A stretch of DNA of 50,962 nucleotides from Paenibacillus cymbidii. GTDB taxonomy: Bacteria > Bacillota > Bacilli > Paenibacillales > NBRC-103111. The position numbers and the translations under genes are program-made. The stretch is taken from NCBI RefSeq assembly GCF_004764705.1, contig NZ_SHLX01000053.1, positions 1-50,962 on the forward strand. The letters run 5' to 3'. This document shows, one piece after another, positions 14,922-24,139 of this stretch; the stretch's first letter is position 1; the number at the start of each line of letters is the position of its first letter. The notes beneath the pieces were generated by a model. The model made no database searches. It was not told where the DNA came from and worked only from the letters and a program-made list of their open reading frames with translations.

Positions 14922-16328
14922 ATGAGCAAAGGACGCGTGTTGCAGGTCATGGGTCCCGTCGTCGACATCGAGTTCGAACGCGGGCAACTCCCGGAGATCC
15001 TGAATGCGATCAAAATCGAGAAAAAAGCCGAGTCCGCGAATGATCGCGATATCAGCTTGACGGTTGAAACCGCCGTGCATCTGGGCGACAACATCGTTCG
15101 CTGCATCGCGATGTCATCGACCGACGGTCTCGTGCGCGGCACGGAAGCGGTAGATACGGGCCACCCGATCAGCGTACCGGTCGGGGCGGCTACGCTCGGA
15201 CGCGTGTTCAACGTACTCGGCGATCCGATCGACGGCAAGGGCGAAGCGGATCGTACCCGTACGAATCCGATCCACCGTCAGGCGCCATCGTTCGAGAACT
15301 TGACGACGGCTGCGGAAATGCTGGAAACCGGCATCAAGGTTATCGACTTGCTTGCTCCTTACATGAAGGGCGGCAAAATCGGCCTCTTCGGCGGCGCGGG
15401 CGTAGGCAAAACCGTTACGATGCAAGAGCTGATCCACAACATCGCGCAGGAGCACGGCGGTATCTCCGTATTCGCCGGCGTAGGCGAACGGACGCGCGAA
15501 GGAAACGACTTGTACCATGAAATGAGCGAAACCGGCGTTATCGCCAAAACGGCGATGGTGTTCGGTCAGATGAACGAGCCGCCGGGCGCGCGTTTGCGTG
15601 TGGCCCTGTCCGGTTTGACGATGGCGGAATACTTCCGCGACGAAGAAAACCGGGACGTGCTCTTGTTCGTCGACAACATCTTCCGCTTTACCCAAGCGGG
15701 TTCGGAAGTTTCGGCCCTTCTCGGCCGGATGCCTTCCGCGGTAGGTTACCAGCCGACGCTGGCTACTGAGATGGGTCAGCTGCAAGAACGGATCACTTCG
15801 ACGAAGAACGGTTCCGTTACGGCGATCCAGGCGATCTACGTTCCTGCGGATGACTACACCGACCCGGCTCCTGCTACGGCGTTCGCCCACTTGGACGCAA
15901 CGACGAACCTGGAGCGGAACATCGCGGCGAAAGGGATTTTCCCGGCGGTTGACCCGCTGGCATCCAGCTCGCGCATTCTGAACCCGCAAGTCGTGGGCGA
16001 AGAGCACTACGAAGTGGCGCAAGGCGTCAAACGCTTGCTGCAGCGCTACAAAGAACTGCAAGACATCATTGCGATTCTCGGTATGGACGAACTCAGCGAC
16101 GAAGACAAGGTTACGGTTAACCGCGCACGCCGCGTGGAACGTTTCCTGGGCCAGCCGCTGCACGTCGCCGAGGCGTTCAACAATATGCCTGGTCTCTACT
16201 GTCCGGTCAAAGACACCGTGCGCAGCTTCAAGGAACTGCTTGAAGGCAAGCACGACGATCTGCCGGAAGTGGCGTTCATCAACGTCGGCTCTATCGAAGA
16301 CGCGATTGCGAAGGCGAAGACTCTGTAA
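14922..16328 (+). CDS. atpD: ATP synthase F1 subunit beta
   Basis: 468 residues, normal length. The catalytic Walker A is GGAGVGKT at 157-164; GERTREGNDLYHEM, the Walker B segment VLLFVDNIFRFTQAG and the DELSDED (DELSEED-like) rotor-contact motif are all present. It carries the three catalytic sites of F1. GGAGGGTATCAA precedes the ATG. Confidence 0.98.
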   Translation: MSKGRVLQVMGPVVDIEFERGQLPEILNAIKIEKKAESANDRDISLTVETAVHLGDNIVRCIAMSSTDGLVRGTEAVDTGHPISVPVGAATLGRVFNVLGDPIDGKGEADRTRTNPIHRQAPSFENLTTAAEMLETGIKVIDLLAPYMKGGKIGLFGGAGVGKTVTMQELIHNIAQEHGGISVFAGVGERTREGNDLYHEMSETGVIAKTAMVFGQMNEPPGARLRVALSGLTMAEYFRDEENRDVLLFVDNIFRFTQAGSEVSALLGRMPSAVGYQPTLATEMGQLQERITSTKNGSVTAIQAIYVPADDYTDPAPATAFAHLDATTNLERNIAAKGIFPAVDPLASSSRILNPQVVGEEHYEVAQGVKRLLQRYKELQDIIAILGMDELSDEDKVTVNRARRVERFLGQPLHVAEAFNNMPGLYCPVKDTVRSFKELLEGKHDDLPEVAFINVGSIEDAIAKAKTL

Positions 16329-16343
16329 TCCGGAGGGAACCGA

Positions 16344-16745
16344 ATGAGCAAGTTTTTATTGGAAGTGGTAACCCCCGAGCGGATCGTGTTTGCCGAGCAA
16401 GCGGATATGGTTGTCGTCAAAGGCGTGTCGGGCGAGCTTGGTATTCTGGCTCAGCACATTCCGCTTGTGACTCCGCTCAAGGTGGCGCCGGTTAAGATCA
16501 AGCGCGGCAACCAGACCGATCTGATTGCCGTGAACGGCGGCTTCATCGAAGTGCGGAAAGACAAAGTGGTGATCCTCGCCGAAAGCGCGGAGCTCCCGGG
16601 CGACATTGATGTCGAGCGGGCGCGCAATGCGAAGGATCGCGCCGAGAAGCGGCTCGCTTCCAAGGACAACGTCGACTTCAAGCGTGCGGAACTGGCGCTT
16701 CAGCGGGCATTGTCGCGGATCGACGTCGCAGGCGGCGGGAAATAA
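16344..16745 (+). CDS. atpC: ATP synthase F1 subunit epsilon
   Basis: 133 residues. The N-terminal beta-sandwich carries LEVVTPERIVF, GELGILAQHIPLVTPLKV and VNGGFIEVRKDKVVILAE. A C-terminal helical hairpin follows (ERARNAKDRAEKRL...) that can inhibit the enzyme. It is the last gene of the operon, 15 bp after atpD and followed by a strong terminator. Confidence 0.96.
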   Translation: MSKFLLEVVTPERIVFAEQADMVVVKGVSGELGILAQHIPLVTPLKVAPVKIKRGNQTDLIAVNGGFIEVRKDKVVILAESAELPGDIDVERARNAKDRAEKRLASKDNVDFKRAELALQRALSRIDVAGGGK

Positions 16746-16749
16746 AAGC

Positions 16750-16793
16750 GAAACCGGCATGAGCGGAGACACTTCCGCTCGGCCGGTTTTTTT
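16750..16793 (+). terminator. Terminator of the atp operon
   Basis: AAACCGGC (16751-16758) pairs with the GCCGGTTT block before the T-run. GAGCGGA/TCCGCTC forms the inner stem and TTTTTTT follows. Confidence 0.92.
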
Positions 16794-16801
16794 CTGTGGG
16801 A

Positions 16802-16940
16802 AATAAGCCATAAAAAATAGCCTATTCGCCTGTTTTCACCTATCGTCAACCGCCGCGCGGAAAATAGCCAGCGAAAACACTGGCTATTTCGCAACTACTA
16901 CTCATTTTGGTGAAATAGGCAATAAAAAGTGGCTTATTTC
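16802..16940. repeat. Multi-hairpin intergenic repeat, copy 2
   Basis: Three hairpins: AATAAGCCATAAA.../...TAGCCTATT (16802-16826); AAATAGCCAG...CTGGCTATTT (16862-16889); and GAAATAGGCA...GTGGCTTATTTC (16912-16940). The TCATTTTGGTG spacer before the third hairpin reads as the reverse complement of the CCAAAATGA-type spacer of the other copies, so the middle module appears inverted here. The copy sits immediately after the atp terminator. Confidence 0.8.
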
Positions 16941-16978
16941 GCAAGTCCCTCGACTACTTCGCTTTGACCTGACAACGT

Positions 16979-17122
16979 TTATGTCACGCCCGAAGCTGCA
17001 CTCGGAACCAATTCCTCGCTTCTGCTCATGACTTCAATGATCATATTGGCGCCAAGCTTGAACCCATTAATAAAGGCAGCTTCGACATGCATACTGTCCA
17101 CTGACTCTGCAAGAAATTTCAT
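16979..17122 (-). pseudogene. C-terminal fragment of a DUF6809-like protein
   Basis: The minus-strand reading FLAESVDSMHVEAAFINGFKLG followed by ANMIIEVMSRSEELVP resembles the C-terminus of small Firmicute proteins of the DUF6809 type, which end in a similar EAxFIxGFKLGAxMxIE block. The N-terminal half is missing. The reading frame beyond about 17122 no longer looks like the family, and the oppositely oriented ThyX-like fragment begins there. No ribosome site precedes any start. The family assignment is from memory. Confidence 0.5.
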
Positions 17123-17466
17123 TGAATAATGGCTATACGATTCCAAAGTTCTATAATGATATTGATTTGCAGTCAAATTATATTAGCGCAATGAATACTC
17201 ACTACAGTAAGCTGGAAAGTTTATCAATCTGTAAAGATCAAATTAGTTATTTGCTGCCACTGGCTGCAAAGTGTAGATCACTACATCAGATGGATTTGAG
17301 TGAAGCGGCATATATAATTGAACTTAGGAGCGGTTCAGCCGGACATTTTAGCTATAGAGAAATAGCATACCAAATGTATGAACGTATTGTGGAAAAGATT
17401 CCGGAGTTCTCCAAGCATATAAGGGTAACCAATCCTCGAACGTTTTTTAATCCGTTTATAAGATAA
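17122..17466 (+). pseudogene. C-terminal fragment of a ThyX-like protein
   Basis: 114 residues, AT-rich against its neighbours. The segment YLLPLAAKCRSLHQMDLSEA, then IIELRSGSAGHFSYREIAYQ and HIRVTNPRTFFNPFIR resembles the C-terminal part of FAD-dependent thymidylate synthase-like proteins (ELR-x-GHFSYR-type block). The N-terminal FAD-binding portion is missing and neither an ATG nor a ribosome site is found, so it is probably a remnant. A small intact protein of unknown role is the alternative. Confidence 0.5.
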
Positions 17467-17479
17467 CCGTTACAGTTAA

Positions 17480-17579
17480 AATATCAAAGAACAGACGGGA
17501 ATACACCGCATCATGTGTATCAAGAGATGCTTCGATTTAGGAGAATTGAAGCAGTTTTTTGTCCCGTCTGCTTGATATT
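17480..17579. other. Three-way-junction-like inverted repeat
   Basis: Outer arms 17480-17500 and 17562-17579 pair over about 18 bp (AATATCAA...CAGACGGGA with TCCCGTCTG...TTGATATT), with a small bulge. Inside are two separate hairpins, each with an 8-nt loop: ATACAC/GTGTAT (17501-17520) and TGCTTCGAT/ATTGAAGCA (17528-17553). A T6 run after the second hairpin means that hairpin could serve as a terminator for the fragment upstream. The whole could be a structured RNA or a miniature mobile element. Confidence 0.55.
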
Positions 17580-17614
17580 TCTTCTTCCTCCTCGTAAAAA
17601 AACAGAATACCGGG

Positions 17615-17857
17615 TTATTCAGAAAATAAGTACAAAGATTCAACTTCAGAGATTATAATCTGTCCCCTCATACCTATCCTCAGTATTAAACCTTCCGATC
17701 TTAGTTCCTTATACTTAGATAATATAGATAAATAAAGCCACTCCCCGTTGCCGTCGATTACGATCCTGATCAGGGACTCCTCTCCATCCACCTCAACAAC
17801 ACATGTAAAAACCCGACAATCGCAAGCACGATTCACATATTTACGAGGTGGGGACAA
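17615..17857 (-). CDS. Small AT-rich hypothetical protein
   Basis: About 80 residues on the minus strand, from a TTG at 17857 without a clear ribosome site. The sequence is not recognised. It has Cys residues near the start (NRACDCRVFTCVVEVDGEES), then a beta-like stretch ending ISEVESLYLFSE. Its composition differs from the core genome around it. It may be the 3' part of a truncated gene in the decayed island. Confidence 0.35.
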   Translation of the reverse strand: MSPPRKYVNRACDCRVFTCVVEVDGEESLIRIVIDGNGEWLYLSILSKYKELRSEGLILRIGMRGQIIISEVESLYLFSE

Positions 17858-17915
17858 TCGGGGCGATAATGGGGGGTGAACCGTTACAGCATCTGTACAG
17901 GGAGGTTACCCACTC

Positions 17916-18610
17916 ATGACCCATCGCGCGGAAAAGGCAATACGCCAGCCGAATATCGTGTTCATTCAGACCGACCAGCAGCGGATCGACACCCTGCGCG
18001 CTTACGGAGGAAACGTCTGCCAGACACCGCACCTCGACCGGCTTGCGGAGGAAAGCGTCGTTTTCGCAAACGCTTACACCAGCTGCCCCGTCTGCACGCC
18101 TGCCCGTGCCTCGATGCAAACGGGGATGTACCCGTTCAAGCACGGGATGCAGACGAACAGCTACGGCCTCGGTTCCACGGTGCAGGAGCTGCCGGACATG
18201 CCGCGGCTGCTGAGCCGCCAAATGGAGCAGGCGTCGTACAGCATCGGCTATACCGGCAAATGGCATCTCGGATTCGGACCGGAAATGGGAAACTACTTGC
18301 GCGGCAATCTGGCTTATATGTCATTCCCGGAAATCGCCGCCGGCTTCCGTTCGCTGCCTTCCGATCTCGGTTACGAAGGCGACGACTTCGGCAGCGGATG
18401 ATTCGCAATAGCAACGTAAAATATGTGTTTAACTGCGGCGATTTGGACGAGTTGTACGATTTGGCCGCCGACCCGCATGAGCTGCGCAATCTGATTCATG
18501 ACAAGGGCAGCGCTAAGCTGCTTGAGGAGATGCGGCAGAGCCTCGCCGACTGGATGGAGCGTCACGAGGACGGATTGCTCAGGCAGTTTGTCCGGCTAAA
18601 AATGGAATAG
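17916..18610 (+). pseudogene. Sulfatase, internal deletion plus frameshift
   Basis: The N-terminal part (17916-18401, 161 residues) is a clear type I sulfatase: QPNIVFIQTDQQRIDTL metal-binding start, the formylglycine motif C-T-P-A-R in SCPVCTPARASMQTG, and YTGKWHLGFG. It stops at GDDFGSG. From 18398, in another frame, about 70 residues form the sulfatase C-terminus (MIRNSNVKYVFNCGDLDELY, DLAADPHELRNLIHD). Intact family members have roughly 450-500 residues, so some 250 are missing, including the remaining catalytic ligands. GGGAGG precedes the start. Cannot be active. Confidence 0.88.
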
Positions 18611-18675
18611 CGCCAAGCTGGGATTTCACGTGGCGGCGGCATATAATAGAGCAGATGTATGAAGGGGGAGGAACC

Positions 18676-20965
18676 ATGAATCGAATAAGGCCGAAATCCC
18701 GCGTCATTTTCCGGATATTTTTGTCTTATTTGCTTGTGTTCGCGGTGCCTTTCGTCGTCTTTGCCGTATTCGTCTATTATAATGCCGTCGTCAGCCTGCG
18801 GCACGGGATTGAGGCCGCCAATCTGGACAAGCTGAATCAAGTCAGGGACACGTTCGACTTGATGGAGAGCAGTCTGGAGCAAACGGCCGCCCGCATCTCG
18901 ATCGACCCGCGTTTGACGCCTTACATGGTGCGCAGCGGGAGCTATCAGACGATCGAGGCGATCGAGGAGCTCGCCAAGTACAAAGCCAACAACACGCTTG
19001 CGGAAGAAGTGCTACTCTATTTCCGCGGCGATGACGACATCTATTCTTCCAAGGGCAAAATCTCGCTGAGCACGTTTACGAGCGCGGTTTACGGCTTCAG
19101 CGATTGGAACAACAACAGCCTCTACAGCGATCTGAACGAGCCAACCTCCTTGCATATCCGGCCGGCCGAACCGGTGGCAGCGGGCAACGAAAAAGCGAAT
19201 ATGCTGACCTACCTGGTCCAGATTCCCCGCAATTCGCCGTCGCCTTACGCGACGGTGATGTTCATTATTCGCGAGTCGGTGTTCACCGATCGGATCAAAC
19301 AGCTGCTCGGCGACTTCAAAGGCGCCGTCTACGTGCTGGACGAGAAGGGGAATGCGCTCGCTTCGCGAAGTGCAGGAAGCCGGCTCGGCAAAGAGGAGAC
19401 GGTCGAGGCATTGCGGAACCATGCCGACCCCGGCATCCAAGGCACAACGATCGGCAGGGAAAAGTATTCGGTGATGGTAGCCAAATCGGCGATCGCCGGC
19501 TGGTCGTACGCGGCCGTGATGCCGACGGATCAATTCATGGGCCGGGTGCTCAAGATGAAGACGCTGGTGCTGCTGCTGTGCGCGTTGGTGACAGGCGTCG
19601 GCCTGGCTGCGGCCGTGCTGCTGACCCGGCTGCAATACCGGCCGATCCGCGGCATCGTGGAGCATATTCGCTCGACGCTGGGCGGTCCGGCGCAGCCCGG
19701 GGGCCGAGCGACGAGTGGACGATGAATCGCGAAACGGTCGATGCGAACGCGGATTTGCAGCAGCGGATCGCGCATTTGCGGCCTGTGGCGCAGGAGCAAT
19801 TTTTTCTGCGGCTGCTGATGGGGCATGCCGGCTCCGCCGACACGGCGGAAGCGTTTATGTTCCGCGAAGGGATCGCGCTTGGCGGGAATGCGCATTTTGC
19901 CGCGCTTGTGAAATGGGGCGCAAAGGAATACGTTTCGTCCCATCAACGCGAAGAGGCGCTGCGGACGCTATCCGCCGCTGCGTAGCCCTCCGGGGCCCAG
20001 CCAAGCATCTTCGGCGTCGAGCTGATCCACGAGAACGCAATCGCCCTTGTCGTTAGCCTGGCGGCGGAAGCGGACAGCCGGGACGTGCGCCAGCTGCAGC
20101 AGCGGATCGCCGAGGAGATGGCGCGGCATATCGAACGAATTTCGCGAAGCAAGCCGACGATCGGCGTCGGCAATCCCGTTGCCGGGCTGCCGGGCATCAA
20201 CCGTTCCTACATCGAAGCGATGGCCGCGGTCGATTACCGATTGCAGAGCCGCGAGGGCAACATCATTTTTTTCGACGAGATTGCGGCCTTGCAGGAAGAG
20301 AGCGACGGCTGGTACCCGATCGAAGAGCAGGTGCGCCTGGTGCAAAGCATCAAGCAGGGCGACCGCGAGATGGCAGGCGCAGCGATGGCGGCCATTCTGC
20401 GCGACCTGAGCGGGCAAGGAGATTTCGGTCTTCTACCTCAAATGCATGTGCTACGACTTGATTAATACGGTGCTGCGCACGATGAACGAGCTGGCATCGA
20501 GCTGCCGCTCGCGAGCCGCCGTGCCATGGCGGAGTTCGTCACGCCGGAGGAACTGGGCGCAGCCATGAACGAGCTGCTCGGCGAGCTGTGCGACCGCGTC
20601 CGCGCGAGCAAGGAAAGCAAAAACACCGCGCTGCGCGACGATATCCTGCCTATATTCGCGACCACTTTCGGGAATACGACATCGGGCTGGAGAAAATCGC
20701 CGATCAGTTTAAAATTTCGATTTCGTACTTCAGCCGGTTCCTGAAGGACCAGACGGGATTGACGTTTATGGAGCTGCTGACGAATATGCGGATGGAGGAA
20801 GTCAAACAGGAGCTGCGCGGCACGGACAAGGCGATCAAGGACATCGTAACCGGCGTCGGTTATATCGACGTGCCGAACTTCTTGCGCAAGTTCAAGAAGG
20901 CGGAGGGCATCACCCTCGGTCAATACCGGCAGCTGTATGCGAACACGAACGACAAGGCATTGTAG
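18676..20965 (+). pseudogene. Membrane-bound AraC-type regulator, multiply broken
   Basis: About 763 codons with the layout of a Paenibacillus sensor-regulator. An N-terminal membrane helix (FRIFLSYLLVFAVPFVVFAVF) is followed by an extracellular Cache-like sensor, a second helix near residue 300 (LVLLLCALVTGVGLAAAVLL), a cytoplasmic linker and a C-terminal AraC helix-turn-helix (IGLEKIADQFKISISYFSRF, then TGVGYIDVPNFLRKFKKAEG). The frame is lost near 19710, a TAG interrupts at 19983-19985, and further shifts fall near 20425, between 20470 and 20526, and near 20655. The start ATG 18676 has GGGGGAGG. It probably once controlled the neighbouring sulfatase and permease. Confidence 0.88.
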
Positions 20966-20977
20966 CCCATTGTCAAC

Positions 20978-21008
20978 ACTCTCTGTCCATAGGGGCAGAG
21001 AGTTTTTT
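20978..21008 (+). terminator. Terminator after the broken regulator
   Basis: ACTCTCTG (20978-20985) pairs with CAGAGAGT (20996-21003), followed by TTTTT. Confidence 0.85.
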
Positions 21009-21111
21009 GGCGTTTTGTAAAGAACGACAACCCGGCGGCGAAGATGACAAGTTTACGTTTGCGGCCTCGCGAGCCTATGATAGCGCTATCCACCCAGTGA
21101 AAGGAGGTTGT

Positions 21112-22086
21112 ATGATGGCAACTGTCGATACCGCTTCGTATCCTTCCCGGGAAGTCGTCCTGCCGGCGCGCAAACGTCGTTGGAAACGCTTTTATAAAAA
21201 CTGGGAGCTGTACCTGTTCGCTCTGCCGACGCTCGCCTACTTCGTCATCTTTCACTATATCCCGATGTACGGCTTGCAGATTGCATTCAAGGATTTCATC
21301 CCGAGTAAAGGAATCTGGGGCAGCGAATGGGTCGGTTTTGCCCATTTGTAACGGTTTTTCGATTCGTATTATTTCTGGAGCCTAATCCAAAATACACTGG
21401 GCATCAGCGTCTACGAACTGCTCGTCGGCATGCCGGTTCCGATCGTGCTTGCGCTCGCCCTGAACGAACTGCGAAACGGCGCTTACAAAAAAATTGTGCA
21501 AACGATTACGTATGCGCCCCATTTTATTTCCGTCGTCGTGCTGTCGGGAATGGTCATCGCCTTTTTGTCCCCCGGCTCGGGGCAGGTGAATTTGGCGATC
21601 AAGGGGCTTGGCGGGCAGCCGATTCCGTTCCTGACCGAACCCTCCTGGTTCAAGACCGTGTTCGTCCTGTCCGGCGTCTGGCAGAACATGGGGTGGGGGA
21701 CGATCATTTACCTGGCGGCGCTGGCCAGCGTCGACCCGCAGCAGCACGAAGCGGCCATGATCGACGCCGCGACCCGGATGCAGCGGATTGTCCATATCAA
21801 TCTGCCTAGCATTTTGCCCACCATCGTCATCTTGATGATTCTGAACGTTGGCAGCTTCATGTCCGTCGGCTTCGAGAAAGTGTTCCTGCTGCAAAATCCG
21901 CTCAACATGGACGCATCCGACGTCATTTCGACCTATGTGTACCGCAGCGGGTTGGTGCAAGGACAGTACAGCTTCGCTTCGGCGATCGGGCTGTTCAATT
22001 CGGTGATCAATTTCTTCTTGCTGGTCGTCGTCAACCGGCTGGCCCGGCGCAAGTTATTGAGTGAATTAAACCATAAACGAGCATGA
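21112..22086 (+). pseudogene. LplB-type ABC sugar permease with nonsense codon
   Basis: 324 codons in a single frame interrupted by TAA at 21349-21351 (codon 80). Upstream reads NWELYLFALPTLAYFVIFHY and GSEWVGFAHL; downstream continues directly with RFFDSYYFWSLIQNTLGISV and the membrane domain, including the cytoplasmic EAA loop HEAAMIDAATRMQRIVHINL. Length matches the intact paralogue at 46266. The replaced codon is probably Lys. The usual partner permease and binding-protein genes are absent, because a terminator follows at once. AAGGAGGTTGT precedes ATG 21112. Confidence 0.88.
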
Positions 22087-22088
22087 CA

Positions 22089-22137
22089 AATAGAGCGTTG
22101 CTCCCGATACAACCTGGAGCGAACGCTCTATTGTTTG
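22089..22137 (+). terminator. Terminator after the broken permease
   Basis: AATAGAGCGTTGCTCC (22089-22104) pairs with GGAGCGAACGCTCTATT (22116-22132), a 16-bp stem with one bulge, followed by GTTTGG. A very stable hairpin, though the T-run is short. Confidence 0.7.
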
Positions 22138-22165
22138 GTAACATAATGTTGCTAATTGCTCATCA

Positions 22166-22750
22166 TTATTGTTTCTGGTATTTATGTACGAACTGTTTGA
22201 TCTGCTCGAGATTCATAGTTGCCGAATCTTTGCTCTTGGACTTGAAGCCGTCTTTCCCGTCGCTCTCCAAAATGCCTTCCTCGAAGTCGATGATAGCATA
22301 AGCATTGCTTGAAAAATTATCAAATTTGTATAGAAACAGAGCATACTTCTCATTTTTTTTGAAATCTATTGCTGAACCGTCGACATTTACATCCGGAACC
22401 ACTACCTGAATCGTTTTTGGTGTGCCCGTATTTTTTTTCAAATCTTCTAAAACAGTAAAGTCATAGACCTTATACGGTACTTGAACTTCAACCGACTTTC
22501 CCTCTTTTGTAAGAGAACTAATTTTTTTCGTTATCTTGTCTTTCATTTCTGAAATATTTCCTACCACAATTGCATCGGACTCGTTAACTAGTTTAGTCTC
22601 ATCGAATGAAGAATCTTTAGAGAAACTCAGATTAATTTGATCGTTTTTCGATGAAGATGTGTGAGAAACGAAATAACCTAGTAAAACCAGACAAGCAGAA
22701 ACAAATAATACATAAGTAATCTTCTTACTTAAAATCCCTCTTACTGTCAT
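22166..22750 (-). CDS. Exported hypothetical protein, AT-rich
   Basis: 194 residues, not recognised. An N-terminal membrane or signal helix (ITYVLFVSACLVLLGYFVSH) is followed by a Lys/Asp/Ser-rich domain of alternating strands (AIVVGNISEMKDK, VPYKVYDFTVLEDLKK, YALFLYKFDNFSSNAYAIID) and an acidic C-terminus. CGGAGGAGAGAAT precedes the ATG at 22750. The low GC against the core genes suggests transfer. It lies 27 bp after a zinc protease remnant on the same strand and may belong to the same acquired unit. Confidence 0.75.
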   Translation of the reverse strand: MTVRGILSKKITYVLFVSACLVLLGYFVSHTSSSKNDQINLSFSKDSSFDETKLVNESDAIVVGNISEMKDKITKKISSLTKEGKSVEVQVPYKVYDFTVLEDLKKNTGTPKTIQVVVPDVNVDGSAIDFKKNEKYALFLYKFDNFSSNAYAIIDFEEGILESDGKDGFKSKSKDSATMNLEQIKQFVHKYQKQ

Positions 22751-22777
22751 ATTCTCTCCTCCGTTCTATAATGTTCA

Positions 22778-23419
22778 TTAAAATCTTGACAATGATTGCT
22801 TTATGCCTTGAATATCGCCATTGGAAAGATCACGCATATAGTAGGTTAAGTTCAAGCGTGTTGCTGTTGCTCTATTTGAGTACCACATTGTTGGAACATC
22901 ACTATCACCGCTCCAAGTGCCTGAGCCTTCTGCCGCGCTATAATCATCCAACCCTAAGGAATGGCCAAACTCATGGGTGAAGATCCCTGTGTTATCGTTG
23001 TAATAGTTACTATAACCGTCGCCCCATGCTTGAACATCGTTTAACAGCAGATCAAAACTTTGAATTCTCCCCGAACTAGTGGCTAGTGCATTAGCAGCAT
23101 TACTGCTACCAGGAAATCCGATCGTATAAAAGTTCACCTTGCCTACTTCACTTGTAGAGTCATTAAATACAATTGTTGCACTGGAATTACCCGCGTGATA
23201 ATAAACTACGGGTTGACCAGTGTAAGCATAATTCCAAGTCGCAGTAGCATTGATTGCTGCTGTAACTTGATTGGAATTAAGGCTACTATTTGTGTACCAC
23301 GACATTGTTGAGTACAAGGGGTAGTCAGATCCTAACACATAACAACTTGTCGAGTTCGCATTGACTACAGAAGCACTCACTGCAAAGAGCAAGAGAGATG
23401 CAACAAAGGGGGCAAAATT
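22778..23419 (-). pseudogene. Matrixin-like zinc metalloprotease, 5' end lost
   Basis: Reads about 213 residues. A signal-peptide core (FAPFVASLLLFAVSASVVNA), a secreted domain, and the zinc-binding HEFGHSLGLDDY with a downstream PTMWYS Met-turn-like segment are as in M10-type metzincins. The zinc ligands are intact. At 23419 the frame ends in a stop without an ATG or ribosome site, exactly where an unrelated fragment on the other strand begins, so the start seems to have been removed. A TTG at 23392 would start inside the signal peptide and is unlikely to be used. Confidence 0.7.
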
Positions 23420-23422
23420 TTA

Positions 23423-23491
23423 AAAGATATTAATCCTGACAATGAAATTGTTATTTTGGTGAGAGAAACCGAAGCGGAAGTATACTTTTAA
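23423..23491 (+). pseudogene. C-terminal scrap of an unknown gene
   Basis: The frame KDINPDNEIVILVRETEAEVYF followed by TAA reads like a natural protein end, but nothing related lies upstream: the frame collides with the metalloprotease 5' end. Probably a recombination scar. Low confidence because it is only 22 codons. Confidence 0.3.
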
Positions 23492-23700
23492 GATAAAAAA
23501 TGGAAATAACACTTAATGTTCACAAACGGCCGCTTCAGGCATTTTTAAACGCAAAAATGCACGTAAGCTCTTTCCCTCCTAAAGAGGAAGCCGCGGATGT
23601 CGCCGGTGGCCGACCTATGTATGCATTCGCCGCTCGTTTCCGATACTGGAACGAGAGGCTGGTCGTCGTGGAAGGAAACGCGGAGCCGTCTGGAAAAGGT

Positions 23701-23730
23701 TAGACACTTTTACGTTTGGTTTGTTATAAT
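23701..23730 (+). promoter_or_regulatory. Promoter of the nuo operon
   Basis: TAGACA (23701-23706), an 18-bp spacer and TATAAT (23725-23730) with an extended TG at 23722-23723. It lies 43 bp before nuoA, so the leader is short. Confidence 0.78.
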
Positions 23731-23773
23731 TGTTTGGATGTTTATTTCAGGCGTACGGGGGGCATCAGCGAGT

Positions 23774-24139
23774 ATGTTTACGAATAACTATGTCATCGTG
23801 GCGATTTTCCTCGGACTTGCGATCTTCTTGCCGATAGCGGCGCTGACGATTGGCAAGCTGTTGCGACCGAACAAGCCGATGCACGACAAGTATACCACTT
23901 ATGAAAGCGGTAACGAGCCTGTCGGCGAAGGCCAAATTCGGTTCAACATTCGATATTACCTGTTTGCGCTGATGTTTGTCGTGTTTGATGTGGAGACTGT
24001 CTTTCTATACCCGTGGGCCGTAGCTTACCAGAAGTTAGGGCTCTTTGCTTTGGTGGAAATGTGCATTTTCGTCGGGCTCCTGCTCGTCGGACTGCTGTAT
24101 GCCTGGAGGAAGAAGGTGCTGCAATGGACTTCGATCTGA
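23774..24139 (+). CDS. nuoA: NADH-quinone oxidoreductase subunit A
   Basis: 121 residues with three membrane helices. YESGNEPVGEGQIRFNIRYY, then FVVFDVETVFLYPWA are diagnostic of the family. The ATG at 23774 is preferred; upstream starts lie in or before the promoter. It overlaps nuoB by 16 bp. First gene of an 11-gene complex I operon. Confidence 0.94.
   Translation: MFTNNYVIVAIFLGLAIFLPIAALTIGKLLRPNKPMHDKYTTYESGNEPVGEGQIRFNIRYYLFALMFVVFDVETVFLYPWAVAYQKLGLFALVEMCIFVGLLLVGLLYAWRKKVLQWTSI

Noticed and set aside
21349..21351. Programmed stop-codon readthrough in the permease
   Set aside because: The neighbours are clearly decayed and no readthrough signal is seen; a simple nonsense mutation is the better explanation.
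23500..23703. 67-codon plus-strand frame before the nuo promoter
   Set aside because: No ribosome site, no recognisable sequence, and it ends at the promoter; not supported as a gene.
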